DNA from: Variovorax sp. OV700
Lineage (GTDB): Bacteria > Pseudomonadota > Gammaproteobacteria > Burkholderiales > Burkholderiaceae_C
Direction of reading: 5' to 3'
DNA length: 64,000 nt
Assembly: GCF_900099805.1 (NCBI RefSeq)
Contig: NZ_FNDR01000012.1
Span: 1-64,000, forward strand
A program made the translations under genes and the position numbers. Shown here piece after piece: positions 50,925 through 60,058 of this stretch (position 1 is the first letter of the stretch; every line of letters starts with the position of its first letter). The notes beneath the pieces were generated by a model, which saw only the letters and a list, made by a program, of their open reading frames with translations, had not been told where the DNA came from and did not search any database.

Positions 50925-50966
50925 GGGCACAATCTGGAACAAACAAAGCAACCACGATTGTCCCCC

Positions 50967-52832
50967 ATGCGCCGCAGCGGCGAAGCCCTACCTCCTCCTT
51001 CCCATCCCGTCGCCGGCCACGCGCCGGCGCGCAGCGACCGCTCCGACTGGGCGACGCTGCGCCGCCTCTTTCCCTATCTGTGGCAATACAAGTGGCGGGT
51101 GATCGCCGCGCTTGGCTTCATGGTGGGCGCCAAGGTGGCCAACGTGGGCGTGCCGGTGCTGCTCAAGAACCTCATCGACACGATGACGCCCAAGCCGGAC
51201 ATGGCCCAGGCGCTGCTGATTGTGCCCATCGGGCTGTTGCTGGCCTACGGCCTGCTGCGGTTTTCGACCGCGCTCTTCGGCGAACTGCGCGAGCTGATCT
51301 TCGCCAAGGCCACCGAGGGCACGGCGCGGCAGATTGCGCTCGAGGTGTTCGGCCACCTGCACTCGCTGAGCCTGCGCTTCCACCTGGAGCGCCAGACCGG
51401 CGGCATGACGCGCGACATCGAGCGCGGCACGCGCGGCGTGCACTCGCTCATTTCGATGTCGCTCTACAGCATCGTGCCGACCATCATCGAGCTGGCGCTG
51501 GTGCTCACCATCCTGGGCGTGAAGTTCGACTCGCTGTTCGTCTGGATCACGGGCGCCGCGCTGGTGCTGTACATCACCTTCACGGTGACGGTGACCGAGT
51601 GGCGCACTCAGTTCCGCAAGACTATGAACGAGCTCGACTCGATGGCTCAGAGCCGCGCCGTCGATTCGCTCTTGAACTACGAAACCGTCAAGTACTTCAA
51701 CAACGAGGAGTTCGAGGCGAAGCGCTACGACGCCAGCCTGGACCGCTACCGCAAGGCGGCCATCAAGAGCCAGCGCACGCTGAGCATGCTCAACGCCGGG
51801 CAGCAGCTGATCATCGCGGTCAGCCTGGTGCTGATGCTGTGGCGCGCAACGTCGGGCGTGGTCGAAGGGCGCATGACGCTCGGAGACCTGGTGATGGTCA
51901 ACGCCTTCATGATCCAGCTCTACATTCCGCTCAATTTCTTGGGTGTGATCTACCGCGAGATCAAGCAGAGCCTGACCGACCTGGACAAGATGTTCGTGCT
52001 GATGGAGAAGGAGCGCGAGGTGCGCGATGCGCCGGGCGCGCAGCCCTTGTCCTTGCACCCTCTCCCTCCAGGAGAGCGCAACGGCGTCGACTCCACCGTG
52101 CGCTTCGAAGACGTGAGCTTCGCCTACGAGCCCGCGCGGCCCATCCTCAAGCACGTGAGCTTCGAGATCCCCGCGGGCAAGACGGTGGCCGTGGTCGGCC
52201 CTTCGGGCTCGGGCAAATCCACGCTCGCACGCCTTCTCTACCGTTTCTACGACGTGCAGCAGGGCCGCATCACCATCGGCGGCGAAGACATCCGCGAAGT
52301 GCAGCAATCGAGCGTGCGGCGCGCCATCGGCATCGTGCCGCAGGACACGGTGCTGTTCAACGACACGGTCGAATACAACATTGCCTACGGCCGCCCCGGG
52401 TCCAACCGCGAAGAGGTGGAAAACGCCGCGCGTGCGGCGCGCATCCACGACTTCATCTCGGCCACGCCCAAGGGCTATGAAACCACCGTGGGCGAGCGCG
52501 GCCTTAAGCTGTCGGGCGGAGAGAAGCAGCGCGTGGCCATTGCGCGCACGCTGCTCAAGAACCCGCCGATCGTGATCTTCGACGAGGCCACCTCGGCGCT
52601 CGATTCGGCCAACGAGCGCGCCATTCAATCGGAGCTCAGGAGCGCGGCGCAGGACAAGACCACGCTGGTGATCGCGCACCGCCTGTCGACGGTGGTCGAT
52701 GCGCACGAGATCCTGGTGCTCGAGGCGGGCGTGATCGTCGAGCGCGGCACGCATTCCGATCTGCTCGCCAGGCAGGGCCGGTATGCGCAGATGTGGGCTT
52801 TGCAGAAGAGCGAAGCGGTACCGATGCTGTAG
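50967..52832 (+). CDS. Atm1/HMT1-type ABC exporter (fused membrane and ATPase domains)
   Basis: The 621-residue half-transporter has a six-helix membrane domain (about 30-340), with the Atm1-type SLLNYETVKYFNNEEFEAKRY and DLVMVNAFMIQLYIPLNFLG, and a nucleotide-binding domain with Walker A GPSGSGKST, LSGGEKQRVAIARTLL and IVIFDEATSALD. This class exports glutathione-linked metal or sulfur compounds across the inner membrane. Between the domains (about residues 355-376) is a short Pro-rich linker, SLHPLPPGERNG, that looks repeat-derived. The ATG at 50967 is used; the upstream frame would overlap the divergent thioesterase. Confidence 0.92.
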   Translation: MRRSGEALPPPSHPVAGHAPARSDRSDWATLRRLFPYLWQYKWRVIAALGFMVGAKVANVGVPVLLKNLIDTMTPKPDMAQALLIVPIGLLLAYGLLRFSTALFGELRELIFAKATEGTARQIALEVFGHLHSLSLRFHLERQTGGMTRDIERGTRGVHSLISMSLYSIVPTIIELALVLTILGVKFDSLFVWITGAALVLYITFTVTVTEWRTQFRKTMNELDSMAQSRAVDSLLNYETVKYFNNEEFEAKRYDASLDRYRKAAIKSQRTLSMLNAGQQLIIAVSLVLMLWRATSGVVEGRMTLGDLVMVNAFMIQLYIPLNFLGVIYREIKQSLTDLDKMFVLMEKEREVRDAPGAQPLSLHPLPPGERNGVDSTVRFEDVSFAYEPARPILKHVSFEIPAGKTVAVVGPSGSGKSTLARLLYRFYDVQQGRITIGGEDIREVQQSSVRRAIGIVPQDTVLFNDTVEYNIAYGRPGSNREEVENAARAARIHDFISATPKGYETTVGERGLKLSGGEKQRVAIARTLLKNPPIVIFDEATSALDSANERAIQSELRSAAQDKTTLVIAHRLSTVVDAHEILVLEAGVIVERGTHSDLLARQGRYAQMWALQKSEAVPML

Positions 52833-52878
52833 CCCGATCATTCGTTCCTTTGTTTTTTACCGATTCAGGAGTTCAGAC

Positions 52879-53817
52879 GTGCCGACCAAGATTCCCCTGC
52901 TGGTGCTCAGCAGCCTCTCGAGCGCCCACCAGGCACAGATTGCCGAGGTCTACGACATGACCTATGCCTTCGACGCCGCCGTGCGCGCCGCCGCGATTGC
53001 CGGGCACGGCAAGAAATTTCGCGCGGTGCTGACCATCGGCGTGATCGGCATCACGCCCGAAGAGATCGCGGCCATGCCGGCGCTCGAGCTGATCTGCTGC
53101 ATGGGCGCGGGCTACGAGGGCATTCCGCTCGAAGTGACCCGCGCGCGCGGCATCGTCACGGCCAATGGCGCCGGCACCAATGACGACTGCGTGGCCGACC
53201 ACGCCTTCGGCATGCTGATCAGCATCGTGCGCGGCTTTCGCCAGCTCGACCGGCTGTGCCGCGAAGGCGTGTGGCGCGAAGAAATTCCGCAGCCACCGAA
53301 CGTGTCGGGCAAGAGGCTCGGCATCCTCGGGCTCGGCACCATCGGCCAGAAGATCGCCAAGCGCGCGGCTGCGTTCGACATGGAGATCGGCTATCACAAC
53401 CGCAAGCCGCGCGAAGGCGCAACGCACCGCTACTTCGGCGACCTGAAGTCGCTTGCCGCCTGGGTCGACTTCCTGGTGCTGGCCGCGCCGGGCGGTCCGT
53501 CCACGCGCCACCTCGTGAATGCCGAGGTGCTCGACGCCCTCGGGCCGCAGGGCTACCTGGTCAGCATCGGCCGCGGAAGCGTGGTCGATACCGAGGCGCT
53601 GGCTGCTGCGCTGCGCCAGAACCGCATCGCAGGCGCGGGCCTCGACGTGTACGAGAGCGAGCCCAAGCGGCCCGAGCCGCTGATCGGGCTGGACAACGTG
53701 CTGCTGACGCCGCACATGGCGGGGTGGTCGCCGGAGGCCACACAGGCGTCGGTGAGCCGCTTCCTTGCGAATGCCGAAGGGCACTTTGCGGGGCGCGGGG
53801 TTATTTCGCCCATCTGA
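52879..53817 (+). CDS. D-2-hydroxyacid dehydrogenase
   Basis: This NAD(P)-dependent enzyme of the D-isomer 2-hydroxyacid (glyoxylate/hydroxypyruvate reductase) family has 312 residues. It shows GLGTIGQKIAKRAAAF at the cofactor loop, the catalytic Arg in VSIGRGSVVDTEALA, a Glu in YESEPKRPEP and the His in LLTPHMAGWSPEAT. The GTG start at 52879 has CAGGAG upstream and gives the normal N-terminus. A repeat-rich intergenic region follows. Substrate is uncertain; hydroxypyruvate or glyoxylate are typical. Confidence 0.9.
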   Translation: MPTKIPLLVLSSLSSAHQAQIAEVYDMTYAFDAAVRAAAIAGHGKKFRAVLTIGVIGITPEEIAAMPALELICCMGAGYEGIPLEVTRARGIVTANGAGTNDDCVADHAFGMLISIVRGFRQLDRLCREGVWREEIPQPPNVSGKRLGILGLGTIGQKIAKRAAAFDMEIGYHNRKPREGATHRYFGDLKSLAAWVDFLVLAAPGGPSTRHLVNAEVLDALGPQGYLVSIGRGSVVDTEALAAALRQNRIAGAGLDVYESEPKRPEPLIGLDNVLLTPHMAGWSPEATQASVSRFLANAEGHFAGRGVISPI

Positions 53818-53824
53818 TGTCTTG

Positions 53825-53991
53825 CCCCTCCCCCGGAAGGGGAGGGAGTGAAGCCAATGTCTGCGCTGTTCACCCCGACCTGAGGTCTTGCTCCTTCCCC
53901 CTCTGGGGAAGGCTGGGATGGGGGCGGCCAGGGCGCCCGATGGATAGGCCGCTTGGCCCCCACCCCAACCCTCCCCCGGAAGGGGAGGGAG
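53825..53991. repeat. Cluster of three GC-rich palindromic repeats, two inverted copies of the DUF559-flanking element
   Basis: A short copy (CCCCTCCCCCGGAAGGGGAG) starts at 53825. A close copy of the 37-bp element lies at 53891-53926, with one base fewer in the loop, and a related inverted copy at about 53956-53991 (CCCCCACCCCAACCCTCCCC, then GGAAGGGGAGGGAG). There is no gene between them. This resembles a REPIN-style inverted pair and occupies the gap between the hydroxyacid dehydrogenase and the amidase. Confidence 0.75.
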
Positions 53992-53995
53992 TCAA

Positions 53996-55438
53996 TCAAG
54001 CCAGGGCTGACGGGCGATGAGACGCCCAGCCGCACGCCTGGTCATACGCATGCCCGAGCCGCAGCACGTCGAAGTCCGTATGGATCGGCCCCGCGAGCTG
54101 CAGCCCCATCGGCAAGCCACCCTCGCCAAAACCCGCGCGCACATTCAGCGTTGGCAACCCCGCCAGCGTGAAAGGCGTCACGATCTCCATCCACCGGTGG
54201 TACGTGTCGCTTGGCACGCCGGCCACTTCGGCAGGCCAGTGCAGCTCGGCTTCGAACGGGAACACCTGGGCGGTTGGCGCCAGCACGAAATCGAAACGCT
54301 CAAAGAGCTTGAGGAACGCGCGGTACACGTTCGATCGATAGAGCGAGGCCTGGTACAGCGAGGCCGCATCGAGATGCCGGCTCTGTTCGATTTCCCATTG
54401 CGCCTCGGGCTTGAGCTGTGCAAACAGCTTCGGGTCGCTCAGATAGGCGCCGAGCTTGCCACCGACCAACAGTTGCCGCACCCGCAGCCAGGCGCTCCAG
54501 TTGTGCTCGCGCGGCACGTCCAGGGTGCATGGCTCGACCTCGCAGCCGAGGGTGCGAAAGATGTCCAGCGCGCCTTCTCCCAGTTCGCGGATGCCGGGCG
54601 CGAGCGGCAACTCGGGCCAGATGCTGCCGAGCCAGCCGATGCGAAGGCCCTTCACGTCGGCGTCGAGCTGCAGCGCATCGGGCGAGGGCAGCGGCTGCGG
54701 CGACGACAGCGGCACGCGCGCGTCGAAGCCCGCCTGCACCGCGAGCAACCGCGCCGTGTCTTCCACCGTGCGGCCCATCGGCCCTTCGGTGCCCAGCTGC
54801 TGAAAGAAGAGCTCCTGTTCGGGATCGCCCGGCACGCGTCCGCGCGAGGGCCGCATGCCGATGACATTGTTGAATGCGGCCGGGTTGCGCAGCGAGCCCA
54901 TCATGTCGCTGCCGTCGGACACCGGCAGCATGCCAAGGGCCAGCGCCACGGCCGCGCCGCCGCTGCTGCCACCCGCGCTGCGCTCGGGCGCATAGGCGTT
55001 GCGGGTGATGCCGAACACCGTGTTGTAGGTGTGCGAACCGAGGCCGAATTCGGGCGTGTTGGTCTTGCCGATCACGATGGCACCGGCCTCGCGCATGCGC
55101 GCGACGTGCAGGCTGTCGGTCCGCGCCGGGGAGCGCGGCGAAAGCGGCGAACCCATGGAGGTCGGCAGGCCGGCCGCGTGGCTCAGGTCTTTCACCGCCA
55201 GGGGAAAGCCATGCATCCAGCCGCGCCGATTGCCGCGCGCCAGTTCGGCGTCGCGCTCGCTTGCTTCGGCCAGCAGCGCCTCGGGTTCGCGCAGCGAAAC
55301 AATGGCGTTGAAGCGCGGGTTGAGCGCCTCGATGCGGGCCAACGAGGCCTGCATCAGCTCATGGCAGGACACGCTGCGGGCCGCGATGCGGCGGGAAAGT
55401 TCGGTAGCGCTGAGGTCGAGCAGATCGGCTGGAGCCAT
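53996..55438 (-). CDS. Amidase (amidase-signature family)
   Basis: It hydrolyses carboxamides with a Ser-cisSer-Lys triad. The 480-residue protein shows the catalytic Lys83 in FPLAVKDLSHAAG, the signature APERSAGGSSGGAAVALALGM with the cis-Ser, and SDGSDMMGSLRNPAAFNNVIG with the nucleophile Ser. IAP-like C-terminal region LAPTAQVFPFEAEL follows. The start at 55438 fits the family; the longer frame covers the divergent LysR promoter. It is divergent from a LysR gene that may control it. Natural substrate unknown. Confidence 0.92.
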   Translation of the reverse strand: MAPADLLDLSATELSRRIAARSVSCHELMQASLARIEALNPRFNAIVSLREPEALLAEASERDAELARGNRRGWMHGFPLAVKDLSHAAGLPTSMGSPLSPRSPARTDSLHVARMREAGAIVIGKTNTPEFGLGSHTYNTVFGITRNAYAPERSAGGSSGGAAVALALGMLPVSDGSDMMGSLRNPAAFNNVIGMRPSRGRVPGDPEQELFFQQLGTEGPMGRTVEDTARLLAVQAGFDARVPLSSPQPLPSPDALQLDADVKGLRIGWLGSIWPELPLAPGIRELGEGALDIFRTLGCEVEPCTLDVPREHNWSAWLRVRQLLVGGKLGAYLSDPKLFAQLKPEAQWEIEQSRHLDAASLYQASLYRSNVYRAFLKLFERFDFVLAPTAQVFPFEAELHWPAEVAGVPSDTYHRWMEIVTPFTLAGLPTLNVRAGFGEGGLPMGLQLAGPIHTDFDVLRLGHAYDQACGWASHRPSALA

Positions 55439-55499
55439 GGCGAATGCGGGAAAAGGAGGGGGAGCCCAGTATGGCGCGACGCTCGCATAATCGCCGCGT

Positions 55500-56486
55500 A
55501 TGGAAACAAAGTGGCTAGAAGACTTCATCAGCCTGGCGGAAACGCGCAGCTTCAGCCGCTCGGCCCAATTGAGGCACGTGACGCAGCCCGCGTTCTCGCG
55601 CCGCATCCAGGCGCTCGAGGGCTGGGCCGGCACCGACCTGGTCGACCGCAGTTCCTATCCCACGCGCCTCACGCCCGCGGGCCAGACGCTCTACAGCCAG
55701 GCCATCGAGATGCTGCAATCGCTGCAGAGCACCCGCGCCATGCTGCGCGGCCATTCGGCGGCCGGGCAGGACGTGATCGAGATCGCGGTGCCCCACACCC
55801 TGGCCTTCACTTTCTTTCCTTCCTGGGTGACCAGCCTGCGCGAGCATTTCGGCCCCATCAAGAGCCGGCTCATCGCGCTCAACGTGCACGACGCCGTGCT
55901 GCGCCTGGTGGAAGGCAGCTGCGACCTGCTGATTGCCTACCACCACCCCTCGCAGCCGCTGCAGCTCGACGCCAACAAGTACGAGATGGTCAGCCTGGGC
56001 GAGGAAACCGTGGCGCCCTGGGTCAAGGCCGATGCCGACGGCGCGCCGCGCTTCCGCCTGCCCGGCCGGCCGGGCCAGCCGCTGCCATACCTGGGCTACG
56101 CGCCCGGCGCCTACCTGGGACGCGTGGTCGATCAGCTGCTGAAGGAGTCGGGCACCGCCATCCACCTCGATCGGGTCTATGAAACCGACATGGCCGAGGG
56201 CCTGAAAGTCATGGCGCTCGAAGGGCATGGCATCGCCTTTCTGCCGCAGAGCGCGGTACGCAAGGAGATCAAGTCGCGCAAGCTCGTGAGCGCGCTGCCG
56301 CCCGAAATCGACAGCCTCGAGGCGACGATGGAGATCCGCGCCTACCGCGAGCGGCCCGGCGCGCCGGCGCCCGTGAAGACCGGTGGCGGCCGCTCGGCGA
56401 AGGCTTCGCCCTCTGACAGCTTGCAGCCCAAACGCACGGCCGACGCGCTGTGGTCGTATCTGGTCGGCGCCCAGCCGCCGCGCTGA
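55500..56486 (+). CDS. LysR-family transcriptional regulator
   Basis: The 328-residue protein starts METKWLEDFISLAETRSFSRSA, with the LysR helix-turn-helix (LRHVTQPAFSRRIQALEGWAG). An effector domain follows (TLAFTFFPSWVTSLREHFGP, LIAYHHPSQPLQLDANKYE, MALEGHGIAFLPQSAVRKE). It is divergent from the amidase with a 61-base gap and precedes the aspartase gene, so either could be its target. The last 30 residues are Pro/Ala-rich and outside the typical fold. Confidence 0.93.
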   Translation: METKWLEDFISLAETRSFSRSAQLRHVTQPAFSRRIQALEGWAGTDLVDRSSYPTRLTPAGQTLYSQAIEMLQSLQSTRAMLRGHSAAGQDVIEIAVPHTLAFTFFPSWVTSLREHFGPIKSRLIALNVHDAVLRLVEGSCDLLIAYHHPSQPLQLDANKYEMVSLGEETVAPWVKADADGAPRFRLPGRPGQPLPYLGYAPGAYLGRVVDQLLKESGTAIHLDRVYETDMAEGLKVMALEGHGIAFLPQSAVRKEIKSRKLVSALPPEIDSLEATMEIRAYRERPGAPAPVKTGGGRSAKASPSDSLQPKRTADALWSYLVGAQPPR

Positions 56487-56631
56487 CATCGATCGATTGA
56501 CGTGCTGGATTTGTGCGCTGCACAATCTATAAATGCCGCGCATGGCACCCCCCGCAAACGGCATTGGCGTTGCGGACCGGGCCCCACTACAGTCGCGGCA
56601 GTTTTTGCCGCTGTCACACAGCAATCTTCCG

Positions 56632-56658
56632 GCACGCGCCACCCGCGTGCTTTTTTTT
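56632..56658 (+). terminator. Terminator-like hairpin between lysR and aspA
   Basis: GCACGCG (56632-56638) pairs with CGCGTGC (56644-56650), followed by eight T. It lies only 15 bases before the aspA ribosome site and start, so it may end the LysR transcript or act as an attenuator in the aspA leader. Confidence 0.75.
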
Positions 56659-56673
56659 AGCCGAGGAATCTGT

Positions 56674-58125
56674 ATGAGCCCCAATTTCCGGACCGAACAC
56701 GACTTTCTCGGCGAGAAGCAGATTCCTGCCCTTGCCTACTGGGGCGTGCACACGGCGCGCGCCGTCGAGAACTTCGCCATTTCCGGGACCCGCGTCTCGG
56801 CCATGCCCGAGCTGGTGCGCGCGCTGGCCTTCGTCAAGAAGGCGGCCACGCGCGCCAATGCTGATCTCGGCGCCATCGACCGCGACCGCGCGGCCGCGAT
56901 CATCCTGGCCTGCGAGGACCTCATCGAAGGCAAGCTGCTGGACGAATTCGTGGTCGACGTGATCCAGGGCGGCGCGGGCACCTCGACCAACATGAACGCC
57001 AATGAGGTGATCTGCAACCTCGCGCTCGAGAAGCTCGGCCATGAAAAAGGCCGCTACGACGTGCTGCACCCCAACGACCACGTCAACGCCTCGCAGAGCA
57101 CCAACGACGTCTACCCGACGGCGGTGCGGCTGGCGCTGTGGTTTGCCATCGGTCGGCTGCTCGAATCCATGGCCGCACTGCGCAAGAGCTTCGAAGCCAA
57201 GGCGCTCGAGTTCAAGGACATCCTCAAGATCGGCCGCACTCAGCTGCAGGACGCCGTGCCCATGACGCTGGGCCAGGAGTTCCTGACCTACGCCATCATG
57301 ATCGGCGAGGACGAGGCCCGGCTCGGCGAAGCACGCGCGCTCATCGAGGAAATCAACCTCGGCGCCACCGCCATCGGTACCGGCATCAACGCGCCGCATG
57401 GCTATGCCAACCTGGCTTGCCAGTACCTGGCCGAGCAGACCGGCGTGCCGCTCAAGCAGTCGGCCAACCTCATCGAGGCCACGCAGGACACCGGCGCCTT
57501 CGTGCAGCTGTCGGGCGTTCTCAAGCGCGTGGCGTGCAAGCTGAGCAAGACCTGCAACGACCTGCGCCTGCTGTCGAGCGGGCCGCAAGCCGGCTTCGGC
57601 GAAATCCGCCTGCCGGCGCGCCAGGCCGGCTCGTCGATCATGCCGGGCAAGGTGAACCCGGTGATCCCCGAAGTGATGAACCAGGTGGCTTTCGAGGTCA
57701 TCGGCAACGACATCACGGTAACGATGGCGTCGGAGGCCGGCCAGCTGCAGCTCAATGCCTTCGAGCCGATCATGGGGTGGAGCCTTTTCAAGAGCATCCA
57801 GCACCTGGGCAATGCCTGCACCACGCTGCGGCTGAACTGTGTCGACGGTATCGAGGCGAATCGCGAGTTCCTGGCCAAGCGGGTGCGGGAATCGGTCACG
57901 CTGGTCACCGCGCTCAATCCGCTGATCGGCTATGAAAAGGCGGCGCTGATCGCCAAAACCGCGCTCGCCACGGGCGGGCCCATCGACCTCGTGGCCGAAT
58001 CGCTCGGCATCATGACGCGCGCCGAAATGGAGGCGCTGCTCGTGCCCGAAAATCTGACCCAGCCCGTGCGCCTGTCCGCGCCGGTGCCGCCGGCTGCCGA
58101 GCCCTCGGGCACAAAGGCTGCTTAG
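56674..58125 (+). CDS. aspA: Aspartate ammonia-lyase
   Basis: It deaminates L-aspartate to fumarate and ammonia. The 483-residue protein of the fumarase/aspartase superfamily shows GGAGTSTNMNANEVICN, NASQSTNDVYPTAVRL, IGRTQLQDAVPMTLGQEF, and the SS loop signature GSSIMPGKVNPVIPEVMNQV. The start follows CGAGGAA. It is followed by genes for an acidic amino-acid ABC importer, so uptake and deamination of aspartate or glutamate are linked. Class I aspartase is preferred over fumarase C by the TNMNANEV and MTLGQEF segments. Confidence 0.93.
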   Translation: MSPNFRTEHDFLGEKQIPALAYWGVHTARAVENFAISGTRVSAMPELVRALAFVKKAATRANADLGAIDRDRAAAIILACEDLIEGKLLDEFVVDVIQGGAGTSTNMNANEVICNLALEKLGHEKGRYDVLHPNDHVNASQSTNDVYPTAVRLALWFAIGRLLESMAALRKSFEAKALEFKDILKIGRTQLQDAVPMTLGQEFLTYAIMIGEDEARLGEARALIEEINLGATAIGTGINAPHGYANLACQYLAEQTGVPLKQSANLIEATQDTGAFVQLSGVLKRVACKLSKTCNDLRLLSSGPQAGFGEIRLPARQAGSSIMPGKVNPVIPEVMNQVAFEVIGNDITVTMASEAGQLQLNAFEPIMGWSLFKSIQHLGNACTTLRLNCVDGIEANREFLAKRVRESVTLVTALNPLIGYEKAALIAKTALATGGPIDLVAESLGIMTRAEMEALLVPENLTQPVRLSAPVPPAAEPSGTKAA

Positions 58126-58298
58126 TGAAAGTCGGACAATGCCTATGGGTTCATCTGCACCACGACGGCGCCTCGGCGTGCGTGGCCGGTGCGGTCGTCA
58201 TCAGGAATGCACCGGGTTGGCCCGGGTATTCCCCAAGACGTGAATGTCTAGAATTTCGTTGTATCTGTATCTCTTAGTCACCCTCAGGAGTTTTCCAC

Positions 58299-59201
58299 AT
58301 GAACAAGCAAGTATTGGCATTGGCAATCGCGGCACTGGCCGCAGGCAGCGCCTTTGCGCAGGCCAATGACACCCTGGCCAAGATCAAGGCCTCGGGCAGC
58401 ATCACCGAGGGTGTGCGCGAGTCCTCCGGCCTGTCGTACACGCTGGGCAACGGCCAGTACACCGGCTTCCACTACGACGTCTGCGCCAACATCATCCGCG
58501 ACATCCAGAAGCACCTGGGTCTTGCCAAGCTGGAAACCAAGTTCCAGCCCGTGACCTCGCAAAACCGCGTGCCGCTGGTGCAGAACGGCACGGTCGACCT
58601 CGAGTGCGGCTCCACCACCAACAACGCCACGCGCCAAAAGGACGTCTCCTTCGCAGTGACCACCTACGTCGAGGAAGTGCGCATCGCGGTCAAAGCCAAT
58701 TCGGGCATCACCTCGATCAAGGACCTCAACGGCAAGACCGTGGCCACGACCACCGGCACCACGTCGGTCCAGACCCTGCGCAAGAACGAGCGCGCCGGCG
58801 GCATCGACTTCAAGGAGCTCTACGGCAAGGACCACTCCGACAGCTTCCTGCTGCTCGAATCGGGCCGCGCCGACGCCTTCGTGATGGACGGTTCCATCCT
58901 GGCTTCGAACATCGCCAAGTCCAAGTCGCCTGCCGACTACAAGATCGTCGGCGAAGTGCTCAGCGTGGAGCCCATTGCCATCATGATCCGCAAGGACGAC
59001 GCCGCCTTCAAGAAGGTGGTGGACGACAGCATCAAGGCGCAGATCAAGAACGGCGACCTCGCCAAGCTCTGGGACAAGTGGTTCCTGAAGCCGATTCCCC
59101 CGGCCAACGTCACGGTGAACCTGCCCCTGTCCGACGCCACGAAGTCGGCCTGGGCCAACCCCAACGACAAGCCGATGGAAGAATACGCCGCCAAGAAGTA
59201 A
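58299..59201 (+). CDS. gltI: Glutamate/aspartate ABC transporter, periplasmic binding protein
   Basis: The 300-residue protein has a signal peptide (MNKQVLALAIAALAAGSAFA, cleavage about residue 20). The SBP_bac_3 fold follows: GVRESSGLSYTLGNGQYTGF, YDVCANIIRDIQKHLGL, LVQNGTVDLECGSTTNNATR, TTTGTTSVQTLRKNE, and LLLESGRADAFVMDG. These are typical of GltI acidic amino-acid binding proteins. CAGGAG lies before the ATG. It is the first gene of gltIJKL; a hairpin after its stop may lower expression of the permease genes relative to it. Confidence 0.94.
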   Translation: MNKQVLALAIAALAAGSAFAQANDTLAKIKASGSITEGVRESSGLSYTLGNGQYTGFHYDVCANIIRDIQKHLGLAKLETKFQPVTSQNRVPLVQNGTVDLECGSTTNNATRQKDVSFAVTTYVEEVRIAVKANSGITSIKDLNGKTVATTTGTTSVQTLRKNERAGGIDFKELYGKDHSDSFLLLESGRADAFVMDGSILASNIAKSKSPADYKIVGEVLSVEPIAIMIRKDDAAFKKVVDDSIKAQIKNGDLAKLWDKWFLKPIPPANVTVNLPLSDATKSAWANPNDKPMEEYAAKK

Positions 59202-59223
59202 ACACGGCAAGGTCATCCGCGCA

Positions 59224-59254
59224 ACGCCCGCCGCCCCCGGCGGGCGTTTGTTTT
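59224..59254 (+). terminator. Hairpin with T-rich tail between gltI and gltJ
   Basis: ACGCCCGCCG (59224-59233) pairs perfectly with CGGCGGGCGT (59238-59247) around CCCC, followed by TTGTTTT. Placed inside an operon, it is likely a partial terminator or mRNA-stabilising stem that raises the binding protein level. Confidence 0.7.
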
Positions 59255-59325
59255 CGCAAATGCGGCGCGCGGGCATGGCCCCTGCAAGCTGGCAGTCTGG
59301 AAATCTGAAATAAGGAGAGTCCCCG

Positions 59326-60057
59326 ATGGGATCAAACTGGGATTGGCAGGTCTTCTTGCAAGACCCGGGCGGGAAATACCCGACCTACTGGGAGTGGATG
59401 CTGTCCGCATGGGGCTGGACCGTGTCGGTCGCCCTGCTGGCGCTCGTCGTCGCGCTGGTGCTGGGTTCGCTCGTCGGCATCATCCGCACCTTGCCCAACA
59501 GCCCGTGGCTGGTGCGTTTCGGCAATGCCTGGGTCGAGCTGTTCCGCAACATCCCTCTGCTGGTGCAGATCTTCCTCTGGTACCACGTCATTCCGGCGCT
59601 GGTGCCCGTCATGAAGGGCGTGCCGAGCTTCGTGCTGGTGGTGCTGGCGTTGGGCTTCTTCACGTCGGCGCGTATTGCCGAACAGGTGCGCTCGGGCATC
59701 CAGGCGCTGCCCAAGGGCCAGCGCTATGCGGGCATGGCGGTGGGCTTCACCACGCCGCAGTACTACCGCTACGTGATCTTGCCGATGGCCTACCGCATCA
59801 TCATTCCGCCGCTCACCAGCGAGACGATGAACATCTTCAAGAACTCGTCGGTGGCGTTTGCCGTGTCGGTGACCGAACTCACCATGTTCGCCATGCAGGC
59901 GCAGGAAGAAACCTCGCGCGGCATCGAGGTGTACCTGGCGGTGACGGGGCTCTACGTGATCTCGGCCTTTGCAATCAACCGCATCATGGCTTTCATCGAG
60001 AAGAAGACGCGCGTGCCGGGCTTCATCGTCTCGGCCAGCGGCGGCGGGGGACACTGA
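59326..60057 (+). CDS. gltJ: Glutamate/aspartate ABC transporter permease
   Basis: This inner-membrane subunit has 243 residues and about five helices. The polar amino-acid permease signature is visible: WVELFRNIPLLVQIFLWYHVIP at the N-terminal half and the EAA-type loop EQVRSGIQALPKGQRYAGMAVG, followed by YVILPMAYRIIIPPLTSETMNIFKNSS. The ATG at 59326 follows AAGGAGAG. gltK starts two bases after its stop. Family and neighbours make this a confident call; GltJ-type specificity is from the operon. Confidence 0.94.
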   Translation: MGSNWDWQVFLQDPGGKYPTYWEWMLSAWGWTVSVALLALVVALVLGSLVGIIRTLPNSPWLVRFGNAWVELFRNIPLLVQIFLWYHVIPALVPVMKGVPSFVLVVLALGFFTSARIAEQVRSGIQALPKGQRYAGMAVGFTTPQYYRYVILPMAYRIIIPPLTSETMNIFKNSSVAFAVSVTELTMFAMQAQEETSRGIEVYLAVTGLYVISAFAINRIMAFIEKKTRVPGFIVSASGGGGH

Positions 60058-60058
60058 C

